A DNA stretch of 64,000 bases from Hyphomicrobium_A sp964493785 (GTDB lineage: Bacteria > Pseudomonadota > Alphaproteobacteria > Rhizobiales > Hyphomicrobiaceae), in the NCBI GenBank assembly GCA_964493785.1, contig CAZBPM010000010.1, positions 70,035 through 134,034 of the forward strand. The letters are read 5' to 3'. Positions 27,534 through 36,824 of this stretch are shown here, one piece after another; positions within the stretch are counted from its first letter, which is position 1; every line of letters starts with the position of its first letter. The notes under the pieces are model-generated. The model worked only from the letters and a program-made list of their open reading frames with translations, did no database searches and had not been told where the DNA came from. Made by a program: the position numbers and the translations under genes.

Positions 27534-27576
27534 GCGTCCAAAGGCATTGGCGGAAAGCAAGTCGTGCTATGGACGC
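27534..27576. promoter_or_regulatory. Inverted repeat in divergent promoter region
   Basis: GCGTCCA (27534-27540) and TGGACGC (27570-27576) form a 7-bp inverted repeat with a 29-base spacer, between the NmrA-like gene (minus) and the winged-helix regulator (plus). It is a candidate operator for the adjacent regulator; no experimental basis. Confidence 0.35.
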
Positions 27577-27616
27577 GGTAGAACACTCCCGGGTGGCTGC
27601 GGGTGCGGAGCTCTAG

Positions 27617-29194
27617 GTGAAATTTCTGTTCTCAGACTGTGTCCTCGACCCCGCGCGGCGGGAGCTGACGCGAGCATCCCAGGCGGTCAGCGTCGGGCCG
27701 CAAGTCTTCGATCTGCTTCTTTATCTCGTCCAGAACCGCGAGCACGTGGTGAGCAAAGACCGCATGATCGAGACGATATGGGGCGGACGCATCGTCTCGG
27801 AATCGACGCTCACCAGTCACATCAACGCGGTTCGCAAGGCCATCGGCGACAGCGGCGAAAGTCAGCGCCTTATTCGCACCGTTCCTCGCAAAGGCTTCCG
27901 CTTCGTGGGTGAAGTCACGGAATCGCCAAGCCCCGAGCAATTATCGACCGAAGCTGCTGGTGTGCAGCTGGACGTCTCCCATCCCGCGCTCCCTTTGCCG
28001 GGTAAGCCATCCATTGCCGTCCTGCCTTTTCAGAACTTGAGTGGTGATCCCGAGCAGGACTACTTTGCGGACGGAGTGGTGGAGGAGATCATCACGGCGC
28101 TGTCGCGCGTGCGCTGGCTGTTCGTGATCGCTCGCAATTCGAGCTTCACGTACCGCGACCGCAATGTGGACTTGAAGCAAGTGGGCCGGGAGCTTGGCGT
28201 CGGCTATGTGCTGGAAGGCAGCTTGCGCAAGGCTGGCGATCGCGTCCGCATAACTGGACAGCTCATCGAGGCTTCGACCGGCGCGCATCTCTGGGCCGAG
28301 CGGTTCGAAGGACGGCTGGATGACATCTTTGAATTGCAGGACCAGATTGCGACCAGCGTCGTTGGAGCGATCGCTCCGCAAGTGGAGCTCGCCGAGATTG
28401 AACGAGCCAAGCGCAACCCGACACGCTGTTTGACCGCCTACGATTGCTATTTGCGCGGCCTCGCCCACATGCACCGGGGCAATCAAGAGGCGATCGGGGA
28501 GGCGATAACACTTTTCAAGCGGACTGTTGAGATCGACGGTGAGTCCGCGTCGGCCCACGCCATGGCCGCGTGGTGTTATTTTTGGCGAAAGATTAATGGG
28601 TGGACGACCGATCACGACGAGGAGATCGCCGAAGGTCTGCGCCTTGCGCAACGCGCAGTCGAGCTCGGTCGCGATGATGCGGTAGCCCTGACGCGAGGCG
28701 GCCACGCGCTCGCCCACTTCACGGGCGATCTCGATAGCGGAATAGCTCTGCTCGACAGGGCCGTTTTCCTGAACCCAAACCTGGCGTCGGCATGGTTTCT
28801 CGGCGGCTTCTTGCGCATGTGGCACGGCGAATGCGAGAGCGCCATCGCGCATTTCGAGCGCGCGATGCAGCTGAGCCCCGTCGATCCCGAGCTCTATCGC
28901 ATGCAGGCGGGCATCTCGATGGCGCATCTGTTCGCCAGGCGAATCGAGACCGCATCCGCCTGGGCCGAAAGATCGTATGGCAATCTGCCGAGCTTCCTCA
29001 TGGTCGTTGCGTTGATCGCGGCAACCCGGGCGCTCAGCGGCCGTGAACAAGACGCGACACGCGCCATCGATGAGCTTCGCAAGCTCGATCCGGCGTTGCG
29101 CATCTCGAATATCATGCAATGGCTCCCGATCAGCCGCCCCGAGCACCTTTCGATATTCGCCGACGGCTTGCGGAAGGCCGGACTGGAAGAGTGA
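27617..29194 (+). CDS. CadC-like winged-helix regulator with TPR domain
   Basis: This is a 525-residue transcription regulator. Residues 1-100 are an OmpR-type DNA-binding winged helix (LFSDCVLDPARRELTR, SESTLTSHINAVRKAIGD, IRTVPRKGFRFVG). A TolB/FlgO-like segment follows (about 130-260; SIAVLPFQNLSGDPEQDYFADG is its hallmark), then TPR repeats (about 275-480). There is no TM helix, so it senses in the cytosol. GTG start behind GGAG. It is divergent from the four-gene group at 24.2-27.4 kb, which it probably controls. Confidence 0.88.
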   Translation: MKFLFSDCVLDPARRELTRASQAVSVGPQVFDLLLYLVQNREHVVSKDRMIETIWGGRIVSESTLTSHINAVRKAIGDSGESQRLIRTVPRKGFRFVGEVTESPSPEQLSTEAAGVQLDVSHPALPLPGKPSIAVLPFQNLSGDPEQDYFADGVVEEIITALSRVRWLFVIARNSSFTYRDRNVDLKQVGRELGVGYVLEGSLRKAGDRVRITGQLIEASTGAHLWAERFEGRLDDIFELQDQIATSVVGAIAPQVELAEIERAKRNPTRCLTAYDCYLRGLAHMHRGNQEAIGEAITLFKRTVEIDGESASAHAMAAWCYFWRKINGWTTDHDEEIAEGLRLAQRAVELGRDDAVALTRGGHALAHFTGDLDSGIALLDRAVFLNPNLASAWFLGGFLRMWHGECESAIAHFERAMQLSPVDPELYRMQAGISMAHLFARRIETASAWAERSYGNLPSFLMVVALIAATRALSGREQDATRAIDELRKLDPALRISNIMQWLPISRPEHLSIFADGLRKAGLEE

Positions 29195-29465
29195 ACGTTA
29201 TATTCAAGGAACATACGGCCGTCGTCGGGGAGTTTGTCGGATACGCAGGACTCTGGGGATGTTTCTCATGTTCAGTCATCGTCTCTCCTCCAGTCCGGCA
29301 TGTACATCCGCTGCGGTGGGGCGTTCGGACTACGCCGGACCATCGATTTGACGGCAAGGATGACAGCTACTTGCCTGAAAGCTTTGAGCGTTCAACGGCA
29401 ACGGGCGCGCCGTATACATAAATCGGTAGGTTGACGGAAGGTGCCGAGACAACGCACGGTTTCCT

Positions 29466-30611
29466 ATGCCTTACAGATGTTTGGGGACATTCCGGTTCTT
29501 TCTCGCGCTTCTGGTCTCCATCCATCACATGGGCATCGCCCTCGGGAATGGTTGGCTTCACGATGCCGTATCATCATGGCGCCCGGGTTCGGCGGCAGTG
29601 ATGACTTTCTATGCCGTCTCGGGCTTCGTGATCGCCGAAGCCGCAATGTCCGTCTATTGTGGCCGGCCGTTCGCTTTCATCCTCAACCGAGCCGTGCGGA
29701 TAGCGCTGCCCTATTGGATCGCGCTCACATTGATGCTGTTGGTGACCGTCGCGCTTGGAAGTTCGACGGATTATGCGGGGCGCCTGTTGCCGGATCGGGC
29801 GTTCTCCGCCGAGAATATCGTTGCCAACTATTTGTATTTTTGGCCGGTGGGCATGACGCCGTTCGACTATCGGATGCCGCACGACTTTCTGCTTGTCTTT
29901 TGGTCGCTGCGCTACGAGGTCGTATTCTATCTCGCTGTGCTGGTCGGGCTGGTGATCGCTCGCGGAAGCGACAACCGACTTGCGCATATTCTGGTGGGCG
30001 GTGCGTTGGCAGCGCTCGCGATGACTCTATATTCGCGCATCGGGCTAAACGGTCTCTGGGCTGGTTTTCATACGGTTCCTTGGCCGTTCTTTTCGGGCGG
30101 TGTGCTGGCGTTCTTCGCTCTAAAGGAGGGCGCGCCGGCGATGAAGGCGTGCGCAGTCGCCGCCGCGGCAGTCGGGTTCGCCGGCGTGGGCTATTCCGCG
30201 CCCCAGGTGGGGGCAGTTGATACGTCGATCCAACTTGCCACTCTGATGTGTCTACTGTCAGCGGCATGGTTTCTGGCCGGCGTGACGCGGTTTGCGTTCG
30301 TCGCGGCGGATCAGTATTTCGGCGACTTGTCCTATTCGCTTTACCTCGTTCACATTCCCGTTCAACTGGCGGTGATCGTCACGCCATACCGCGGCCCGCT
30401 GGTCGCATTCTTTGCGATCGGCGTGAGCGTCATCGCGGCGGCGGCGTTCAACGCACTGACGGCGCCTGCCATCTCGGCCATCAGAGACAAGATACGCGGC
30501 CGGGCGCTCCAACGGCCCGCCCGGCCCGCAGACGGCGGCGGTGCATCGCACCGAACTCGAAAAGCTGATCCATTACGGCCCGAAACGATGGTGCCGGATC
30601 GTCGCGGGTGA
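29466..30611 (+). CDS. Acyltransferase 3 family membrane protein
   Basis: This is a 381-residue polytopic inner-membrane O-acyltransferase (OafA/WecH type) with about 10 helices. Diagnostic parts are the N-terminal FRFFLALLVSIHH, with the catalytic His, FYAVSGFVIAEA and LNRAVRIALPYW, and the SYSLYLVHIPV helix near the end. The last 40 residues are polar. It acetylates or acylates a surface polysaccharide or lipid from the cytosolic side; no glycan genes are adjacent, so the target is unknown. Confidence 0.88.
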   Translation: MPYRCLGTFRFFLALLVSIHHMGIALGNGWLHDAVSSWRPGSAAVMTFYAVSGFVIAEAAMSVYCGRPFAFILNRAVRIALPYWIALTLMLLVTVALGSSTDYAGRLLPDRAFSAENIVANYLYFWPVGMTPFDYRMPHDFLLVFWSLRYEVVFYLAVLVGLVIARGSDNRLAHILVGGALAALAMTLYSRIGLNGLWAGFHTVPWPFFSGGVLAFFALKEGAPAMKACAVAAAAVGFAGVGYSAPQVGAVDTSIQLATLMCLLSAAWFLAGVTRFAFVAADQYFGDLSYSLYLVHIPVQLAVIVTPYRGPLVAFFAIGVSVIAAAAFNALTAPAISAIRDKIRGRALQRPARPADGGGASHRTRKADPLRPETMVPDRRG

Positions 30612-30784
30612 CGAAAGCCACCAATCCTCAAGTGCGGCGAGCATGTGCTCGTGGCTATGCCGCCACCCCCGGGTCCCCGAAGATCTCTCGTTTGCGGCCG
30701 GCGGCGGAGCGCCCGTGAAACGCGCCACCGCCCGATCGGCCGGCAACTGCGTCCAAGCGCTCCGCCTACCGCTGATGACCTTCC

Positions 30785-32143
30785 TCAATAGAACTTCAGG
30801 TATCGGCTCTTTTCCCAGTCAGAGACGTGGTTGATGTAGCTTGTCCATTCATCGCGCTTGAAGGAGAGCCAGGCATCCTTCATCGCCGGTCCGAATGCAG
30901 CGAGGCTCAGTGGATCGGCGTCGAACGCGTTGATCGCCTCCTCCAGCGTCTTGGGCAGATGCGTGATGCCCAGCGAGCGAAGCTCTTCCTCGCTCTTGAG
31001 GTACATGTTCTCCCCGTGCGGCTCGCCGGGATCGAGCTGCTGCGCGATGCCTTCCAGTCCCGCCATCAGCACCAGCGCCGCGCCGAGATAGGGATTGCAC
31101 GAGCTGTCTGCTGCACGCAGTTCCACCCGGCCGCCACCCATGGGAATGCGCAAGGTGTTGGTTCGATTGTTGTTGCCGTAGCACGCCCACACCGGAGCCC
31201 AGGTGAAGCCAGACATCGACCCCTTGAGCACCAACCGCTTGTAGCTGTTCACCGTCGGCGCGACGATCGCGCAAATCGCCGGCAGATGCTTCAGAACGCC
31301 GGCTAGGAATTGGTAGCCCAACTTCGAAAGGTTGCAGCCTCGCGGATCGGCGGTGTCCGTGAACAGATTTTTGCCCGTCTTGATATCGGCGAGCGACATG
31401 TTGAAGTGCGCACCGCTGCCGGCCCGGTCGACGAAAGGCTTGGGCATGAAGGTGGCGAAACCGCCGTGCTTGCGGGCGATCTCATGTGACATCAAGCGGA
31501 AGAACACGAAGCGGTCGGCCATCGACAGCGCGTCGAAATAATTGAAGTCGATCTCGAATTGGCCGATGCCGTCCTCGTGGTCGAAGCTGTAGACATCCCA
31601 GCCAAGTCCGTTCATCGCTTGGACGAGTTCATCCATCCAGCCCATGTTGTCCAGCATGCGCGAGACATCGTAGGCCGGCTTGTCGAGATGCTTGCGATCC
31701 GACAGCGGTGCGTAACCGCGCTCGGGATCGTCGCGCAGCACGAAGAACTCCGCCTCCATGCCGAGGTTCATCGTGTAGCCCATGCCCGCTGCCTTGCTGA
31801 GCGCGCGCTTGAGGATATTGCGGCTGCAGGCCTCGAATGGACGTCCCTCGCACCACAGGTCGCTGGCGAACCACGCGACGTCATTCTTCCACGGCAGCAC
31901 CGTGCAAGACGCCGGATCGGGATGCGCGGCGACTTCCTCGTCGCTCACGTCCTGCGGCACGCCGTCGAGTGCTGCGCCCGTACATAGCTCCGATCCGGAC
32001 ATCATCCGCTCGAAGTGCTCGACTGGCACGACCTTGCCTTTGGGAACTCCGTGCATGTCGACGTAGCTCGCCAACATGTACTTGACCCCCGAGGCGCGCA
32101 GGTTGCCCAGCACTGCATCCTTGTTGTTGACAGAGGCGTCCAC
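30785..32143 (-). CDS. Type III glutamine synthetase-like ligase (GlnT/GmaS family)
   Basis: This is a 452-residue ATP-dependent glutamate-amine ligase. The family is marked by VKYMLASYVDMHGVPKGK, MEAEFFVLRDD (metal ligands), FDHEDGIGQFEIDF, NSYKRLV and NNRTNTLRIP. GTG 32143 is preferred because AGGAG lies 7 bases upstream; an ATG 13 codons earlier lacks one. Family members make glutamine or gamma-glutamylmethylamide (GmaS). Given the methylamine genes 15 kb away and its place at the end of an ABC-importer operon, it could glutamylate an imported amine or monomethylamine, but sequence alone does not settle the substrate. Confidence 0.82.
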   Translation of the reverse strand: MDASVNNKDAVLGNLRASGVKYMLASYVDMHGVPKGKVVPVEHFERMMSGSELCTGAALDGVPQDVSDEEVAAHPDPASCTVLPWKNDVAWFASDLWCEGRPFEACSRNILKRALSKAAGMGYTMNLGMEAEFFVLRDDPERGYAPLSDRKHLDKPAYDVSRMLDNMGWMDELVQAMNGLGWDVYSFDHEDGIGQFEIDFNYFDALSMADRFVFFRLMSHEIARKHGGFATFMPKPFVDRAGSGAHFNMSLADIKTGKNLFTDTADPRGCNLSKLGYQFLAGVLKHLPAICAIVAPTVNSYKRLVLKGSMSGFTWAPVWACYGNNNRTNTLRIPMGGGRVELRAADSSCNPYLGAALVLMAGLEGIAQQLDPGEPHGENMYLKSEEELRSLGITHLPKTLEEAINAFDADPLSLAAFGPAMKDAWLSFKRDEWTSYINHVSDWEKSRYLKFY

Positions 32144-32226
32144 CGTAAAACTCCTGTGTATGGGAAGCTTCTTTCTGATCATTTGCGGAGTGGCGGCCGC
32201 AGCAGGTGCACGCGGCCGCCTTCAGC

Positions 32227-33243
32227 TCACTTCGCCGAAGCGAGCTTTTGCACGAACGTGGTCGTGTAGGTGTCCTCGATCTTCGGCGCAGCTTTGATCT
32301 GACCGCGTTGGATCAGGATGTCGGCGATGAGCTTGCCCGAGGTGAAGAACGACTTGGCGTCGTCGCGCGGCGTGAAGTATCCGGTCATCTCGGCAACGGG
32401 CACGTTGTAAACGCCCTTTGCCTGCTCCTTCACGTCCTCGACAGTGGTCGAGAAGTACTTGGCGACGATCTTGTAGGCCTCGTCCGGATTCTCTTCGAGG
32501 AACTTCAGGCCGTCGATGTAGCCCTTGATGATGCCGTCCACCGTCTTGGGATTCTTGGCGATGAATTCGGCGGGGAAATAGAGGACGTCGGTTATGAGGC
32601 CGGGAGCCGCCGCGGACGTGTAGATGGCCTGGAAGCCACCGCCGACCTCGAGCTTTAGAGCCTTGCTGACGTTGGGCTCGTAGGTGGCACCGGCAGCGAC
32701 GCCTGCAGCGAGCGCCGCGGGCACGTTCTCTGGCGTAGTGTCGAGCCCCTGCACGTCTGCTTCGCTAAGGCCGACGGACTTCAGCGCATAGGCGACCAGC
32801 AGGTTGTCGCAAGTGGCGAACGGATAAGCCACCTGCTTGCCCTTCAGATCGGCAAGCGACTTGACCGACTTCGACGCGACGATGGCGTCTGCGCCGTTCG
32901 AGTAGTCGATTGGCATGACCACGCGGTAGTCGTTGCCGTTGGCAACGAGATTGATCACCTGATCGTAGGTGTACATTGCGCCCTGAATGCCACCGCTGGC
33001 CAGCGCGGCCGGGATCAGCGCGGGATCGGCGAAGTCCTTCAGCTCAACCTTCAGGCCGTACTTCTTGAACAGATCCTTCTCTACCGCGACGTAGAACGGC
33101 GCATAGCCGATCCATGCCACCGTCGCGAGGGTGACTTTCTCCTCGGCGTGCGCCTGGGGCATGAGCGCCCCGATGGCCGCGGTCGCCAATGCGGCCACGG
33201 CGAACGTGCCCTTTCGAAGTCCTGGCAGAAGTCCACTCAGCAT
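32227..33243 (-). CDS. ABC transporter substrate-binding protein, NMT1/SsuA type
   Basis: This is a 338-residue periplasmic binding protein with a signal peptide (about 1-33, ending QAHA). The mature protein has the NMT1/THI5-like fold: WIGYAPFYVAVEKDLFKKYGL, then GAMYTYDQVINL, ASKSVKSLADLKGKQVA, and repeated hinge segments. The start at ATG 33243 follows AGGAG. Such proteins bind aliphatic sulfonates, nitrate, pyrimidine precursors or similar small nitrogenous compounds. It follows the ATPase gene by 43 bases and precedes the glutamine-synthetase-like gene. Confidence 0.87.
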   Translation of the reverse strand: MLSGLLPGLRKGTFAVAALATAAIGALMPQAHAEEKVTLATVAWIGYAPFYVAVEKDLFKKYGLKVELKDFADPALIPAALASGGIQGAMYTYDQVINLVANGNDYRVVMPIDYSNGADAIVASKSVKSLADLKGKQVAYPFATCDNLLVAYALKSVGLSEADVQGLDTTPENVPAALAAGVAAGATYEPNVSKALKLEVGGGFQAIYTSAAAPGLITDVLYFPAEFIAKNPKTVDGIIKGYIDGLKFLEENPDEAYKIVAKYFSTTVEDVKEQAKGVYNVPVAEMTGYFTPRDDAKSFFTSGKLIADILIQRGQIKAAPKIEDTYTTTFVQKLASAK

Positions 33244-33286
33244 AGTCGAAACTCCTTGGTTGCGATTGATGAGACGCCACATGCGC

Positions 33287-34096
33287 TCACCCCGTGAGGG
33301 CTTGGTCGGCGCCGTCGAACGAACCGGCGACCGTGTCGCGCACGCGGTTCATGATCCGGCGTTTGAGATCGAGGAAAGTCGGAGCAATTCGGATCGACAT
33401 GTCGCGCTCCCGCGAAAACGGCACGTCGTAGATGCAGTCGACACGTCCGGGGTAAGGCGCCATGAGCACGATGCGCGAGCCGAGATAGATCGCCTCCTCG
33501 ACATCGTGGGTAACGAACACGATCGTCGTGCCTTCGTTGCGCGCCACTTCGAGCACCAGGTCCTGCATCACCTCTCGGGTCTGGGCGTCGAGTGCACCGA
33601 ACGGCTCGTCCATCAGCAGGACGGCAGGCTTCGACATAAGGGCGCGGGCAATGGCTACGCGCTGGCGCATCCCACCCGATAGCTGCGTCGGATATGCGTC
33701 CTTCACCTTGGACAGTCCGACCAGCGACAGCAGGAGCGCCGCTCGCTTTTCCTCCGCGTCGCGTTCCAGCGCGAGGTTGTCGTATGCGTTCGCCGCAAGC
33801 CGCCGGCTGAACAGAACGTTGCCCATGACGGTAAGCCAGGGAAAGAGGCTGTAGTCTTGAAACACCATCGCGCGTTCGACGCCGGGGCCGCTGACCTCCT
33901 TCTCGCCGCAAACGACCACGCCGCTGTCGGCCATCTCGAGTCCGGCAATGATCCGCAGCAGCGTCGACTTTCCACAACCCGAGGCGCCAACAATGGTCAC
34001 GAACTCGCCTGGCGCGATGCTCAGGCAGACGTCATCGAGCACGAGCGTCGTCCCGAACGTCTTCGAGAGATCTTCTATGGCGATGCCTTTGCTCAT
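33287..34096 (-). CDS. ABC transporter ATP-binding protein, SsuB/TauB type
   Basis: This 269-residue ATPase has all motifs: Walker A GASGCGKST, Q-loop VFQDYSLFPWL, signature LSGGMRQRVAIARAL, Walker B VLLMDEPFGALD and the H-loop VTHDVEEA. ATG 34096 is chosen: it begins 2 bases after the permease stop, with AAGGGGC inside the permease end as ribosome site. The longer open frame upstream overlaps the permease gene and has no similarity. It powers uptake together with the flanking permease and binding protein. Confidence 0.92.
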   Translation of the reverse strand: MSKGIAIEDLSKTFGTTLVLDDVCLSIAPGEFVTIVGASGCGKSTLLRIIAGLEMADSGVVVCGEKEVSGPGVERAMVFQDYSLFPWLTVMGNVLFSRRLAANAYDNLALERDAEEKRAALLLSLVGLSKVKDAYPTQLSGGMRQRVAIARALMSKPAVLLMDEPFGALDAQTREVMQDLVLEVARNEGTTIVFVTHDVEEAIYLGSRIVLMAPYPGRVDCIYDVPFSRERDMSIRIAPTFLDLKRRIMNRVRDTVAGSFDGADQALTG

Positions 34097-34098
34097 GC

Positions 34099-34977
34099 TC
34101 AGCGCCCCTTGAGATATGGAAAGAGCACTTTGTGCAGCCCTCTCAGCGCCTGGTCCTGGACGAGGCCAATCACCCCGATGACGATCAGGCCGGCGAAGAT
34201 CTTGTCGGTCTGCAGGAAGCGCTGGGCTTTCAGGATCGCGTAGCCGAGGCCGGAGTTGGCGGCGACCATCTCGGCGACGACGAGGTAGGTCCATGCCCAG
34301 CCCAGAGTGATGCGGCACGTGGTGAGCATCGCCGGCGCGGCCGATGGAAAGATCACGCGATAGATGACCTCGCGCCGTGTGGCGCCCATCGTCTGCGCCG
34401 CCTCGATCTGTTGCAGGGGGACCCGGCGAACGTCATCGGCGAACATCAGCAGCATCTGGAAGAAGGTGCCGACGAAGATGACTGCGATCTTCGATGTCTC
34501 GCCGACGCCGCACCACAGCAGCATCAGCGGCACGAATGCGACCGCCGGCATGTAGCGAACGAAGTCTATCGCCGGTTCGAGCAGCGCTTCCGCCGGTTTG
34601 AACGTGCCGCTCAGAAGTCCCAGCGGCAGCGCCAGTGCCAGCGAGGCGAGGAAGCCCAGGCTGACGCGCGAAACACTCGTCCAGAAGTCGGAGCCGAAAC
34701 CCTCGGCGCTGAGCCACGACACGAAGCGCAGCGCGACGTCTGCCGGCGACGGCATGAAGAGGCGCGGCACCGCCCCCGTGCTGTTGACGGCGACCCAAGC
34801 CAGGAACGGCACGGCAATCCCGATGCAGGCCATGAGGACAAAGGTCCGAGACGAGATTTGCCCACGGATGGACCAGAGCGGTGCTCTTCTGCTCTTCCTC
34901 CGGGGCATTGACGGACGTGCGCCGGGCGTGCTGGCCGGCCGGTCCGTCTTCAATACGACTGCGTCCATCGGAACCAT
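34099..34977 (-). CDS. ABC transporter permease, SsuC/TauC type
   Basis: This is a permease of about 292 residues with six membrane helices and the EAA loop typical of this subfamily (EAAQTMGATRREVIYRVIFPSAAP). VRYMPAVAFVPLMLLWCGVGE is also a hallmark. The start is uncertain: ATG 34977 has GCGAGGCAA just upstream, ATG 34968 is possible, and an ATG at 35037 has no ribosome site. It is the first gene of the minus-strand operon permease-ATPase-binding protein-glutamine-synthetase-like. Confidence 0.88.
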   Translation of the reverse strand: MVPMDAVVLKTDRPASTPGARPSMPRRKSRRAPLWSIRGQISSRTFVLMACIGIAVPFLAWVAVNSTGAVPRLFMPSPADVALRFVSWLSAEGFGSDFWTSVSRVSLGFLASLALALPLGLLSGTFKPAEALLEPAIDFVRYMPAVAFVPLMLLWCGVGETSKIAVIFVGTFFQMLLMFADDVRRVPLQQIEAAQTMGATRREVIYRVIFPSAAPAMLTTCRITLGWAWTYLVVAEMVAANSGLGYAILKAQRFLQTDKIFAGLIVIGVIGLVQDQALRGLHKVLFPYLKGR

Positions 34978-35464
34978 TTGCCTCGCTGAACAGTCGACGC
35001 TCGGCGACACTGCGCGGCCCCACAACAGGCCCGGCATGTGATTTAATTAAACGCTCAATTAATTCATGCCAGCAAGCGCAAACGCCTGCGGAAGCGCCTG
35101 CCTTTTGAACAATTTTGGCACCAATCTGCTCAATCTGGCGCCACCGGCAAAATGCCCGCGCTTGTCACAGCGACCGCAGTGGCGGTGAGACGGTGTGAGG
35201 GTGGAGATGGCGCAAGTGCAAAGCCTGCTGCGTCCGACGAGGGCATGCGCACCGGTTGGGCACGAGCGCGACACGAGCGGATCGGCAGCGCGTGACCGCA
35301 GACCACATTGAGCGTGGCGATCTGCGATACCGGGATCAGAATCGGAGAGGGCCGCGCCGGGACTGATCACCCAACGCGGCCTCTCATCAGTCATAACCAC
35401 GACATCGCCGATGCGGATCGCCTGACTCTGTTAGTGCAACACGTCCGGCGCGCGAGCCGCGCAC
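34978..35464. other. Intergenic region upstream of ABC operon
   Basis: No supported gene in these 490 bases. An AT-rich block at 35040-35064 (ATTTAATTAAACGCTC, then AATTAATT) lies about 65-85 bases upstream of the permease start and is a likely promoter area. A GC-rich imperfect inverted repeat (35345-35394; GAGAGGGCCGCG with CGCGGCCTCTC) may stop the upstream GST/flavin transcript. Confidence 0.4.
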
Positions 35465-36073
35465 CTATCCGTTCGTTCGCACCCGCGCGAGTTCTGCTTC
35501 GAGCGTAGCGATGCGCTCTTGCATCGCCATCACCGCGGCCTCCACGTCCTCGATGGCGACAAGCTGCGGGATGTGCTGCGGACAATTGCGGTCCCACGCT
35601 TCGACCTCGAACACGATGCTCCGCTCCGCGGTCGCGTGCCCCTGCGTCGGACGCAGCTGCGCCAGCAACTTGTCGTCGTTCTCAACAGCGCGCGCGCGGC
35701 CCCAGATTTTCACCCGGCGGCGCCGGGCATAGTCCATGATGAAAATGAACGCGCGTGGGTTCTCCGCCAGGTTGCCCGTCGTGATGTACTGCCGGTTTCC
35801 CGATAGATCGGCGAAGGCAAGTGTCCGCTCGTCCAGCACCCGGAGGAAGCCTGGCGGTCCGCCGCGATGCTGGATGTAGGGCTGCCCTTCGGCGCTTGCG
35901 GTGCCGAGATAGAAGGAGCGCGTGGCAGCGATCTGCATGGCAAGGTCAGGCGTGATGGTGTCCGCCCATCCCCTCGACTGTTCCATGCGGGCGTACTGCG
36001 CGCGCGAGCCGTTGCGCTTCTGCTCAGCTTTTACCGACGGCGTGAATGCGATGTCGGAAACAGGTCGCTCCAT
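35465..36073 (-). CDS. Pyridoxamine 5'-phosphate oxidase-fold flavoprotein
   Basis: This is a 202-residue protein of the PNPOx-like FMN-binding split-barrel group. Typical parts are FYLGTASAEGQPYIQHRGG, LAFADLSGNRQYITTGNL (flavin site), AFIFIMDYARRRRVKIWGRARA and a C-terminal coiled-coil segment. ATG 36073 has GGAG 8 bases upstream. It lies 41 bases behind the glutathione S-transferase gene, and both face a LysR regulator, so they likely form one stress-responsive transcript. Confidence 0.85.
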   Translation of the reverse strand: MERPVSDIAFTPSVKAEQKRNGSRAQYARMEQSRGWADTITPDLAMQIAATRSFYLGTASAEGQPYIQHRGGPPGFLRVLDERTLAFADLSGNRQYITTGNLAENPRAFIFIMDYARRRRVKIWGRARAVENDDKLLAQLRPTQGHATAERSIVFEVEAWDRNCPQHIPQLVAIEDVEAAVMAMQERIATLEAELARVRTNG

Positions 36074-36114
36074 GATCGTCACTCCAAAACGAGTTTAACT
36101 CTGCTGCCGCCGCC

Positions 36115-36714
36115 TCACATCCCCGGCATCCCGACGAAGCCCGGCAGCGCCTTCACCCGCTGAACCCATGCTGACACCGCGGGATACCCGTCGAGCGGAA
36201 CGCCGCCTTCGTGACCGAGCGCGACGTACGGCATGCACGCGATATCGGCGATAGTGACGCGGTCGAGCGTCAGCCAATGGTTCCGGGCCAAGTGGCTCTC
36301 CATCAGTCCAAGAATGTGGGCCGCGTTGCTGCGTGCTCGATCGAGGTCGAGCGCATAGCCGAACTTTTCGTGCAGCCGCGCGTCATTGGGCCCGCGCGCG
36401 ATCTCGTTTTCGGCCACCATCAGCCACGCCGTTACGCGTGCCAGCCCCGCCGCATCCGTCGGCAGCCAGGTTTCTCCGCCCCACTTCCGCGCCATGTAGA
36501 CGAGTATCGCCTGGCTATCGCGCAGCACTAGTCCGCCGTCGTCGAAAACTGGAAGTTCGCCGAACGCATTGAGGTCGATGAGCGGTGACGTCTTGTGCGC
36601 GCCGCCGAGAAAATCCACCGGGACTATATCCAGCGGTACACCCAGCAGCGCCGCCAGCAGGCGAACCTTGTAGCAATTGCCGGAGAGTTCGAGGTCATAC
36701 AGCTTGGCGGCCAT
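36115..36714 (-). CDS. Glutathione S-transferase
   Basis: This 199-residue cytosolic protein has an N-terminal thioredoxin-like glutathione site (LYDLELSGNCYKVRLLAALLG, FGELPVFDDGG, LRDSQAILVYMAR) and an all-helical C-terminal half with LTLDRVTIADIACMPYV, the N-capping box of GSTs. Catalytic Ser/Cys candidates lie in SGNCYK. It is divergent from the LysR gene 110 bases away and upstream of the flavoprotein gene. Confidence 0.9.
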   Translation of the reverse strand: MAAKLYDLELSGNCYKVRLLAALLGVPLDIVPVDFLGGAHKTSPLIDLNAFGELPVFDDGGLVLRDSQAILVYMARKWGGETWLPTDAAGLARVTAWLMVAENEIARGPNDARLHEKFGYALDLDRARSNAAHILGLMESHLARNHWLTLDRVTIADIACMPYVALGHEGGVPLDGYPAVSAWVQRVKALPGFVGMPGM

Positions 36715-36789
36715 GTCGTGTTCCCAATATTGAGTTGAGCGTCGCTCCCCTATCTGGCTCGCCGGACATTGATGCGGTAGACAGAAAGT

Positions 36790-36806
36790 GCGAGAATGAT
36801 ATTCGC
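36790..36806. promoter_or_regulatory. Candidate LysR operator
   Basis: An imperfect palindrome, GCGAGAATGATATTCGC, sits in the 110-base divergent region between the GST and LysR genes, 19 bases before the LysR ATG. A position this close to the regulator start fits autoregulation. Confidence 0.4.
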
Positions 36807-36824
36807 AGAAAATGGAAGAATGAG

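Noticed and set aside
35059..35400. Minus-strand frame of 113 codons upstream of the ABC operon
   Set aside because: Cys/Arg-rich composition without domain or ribosome site; lies in the probable promoter area.
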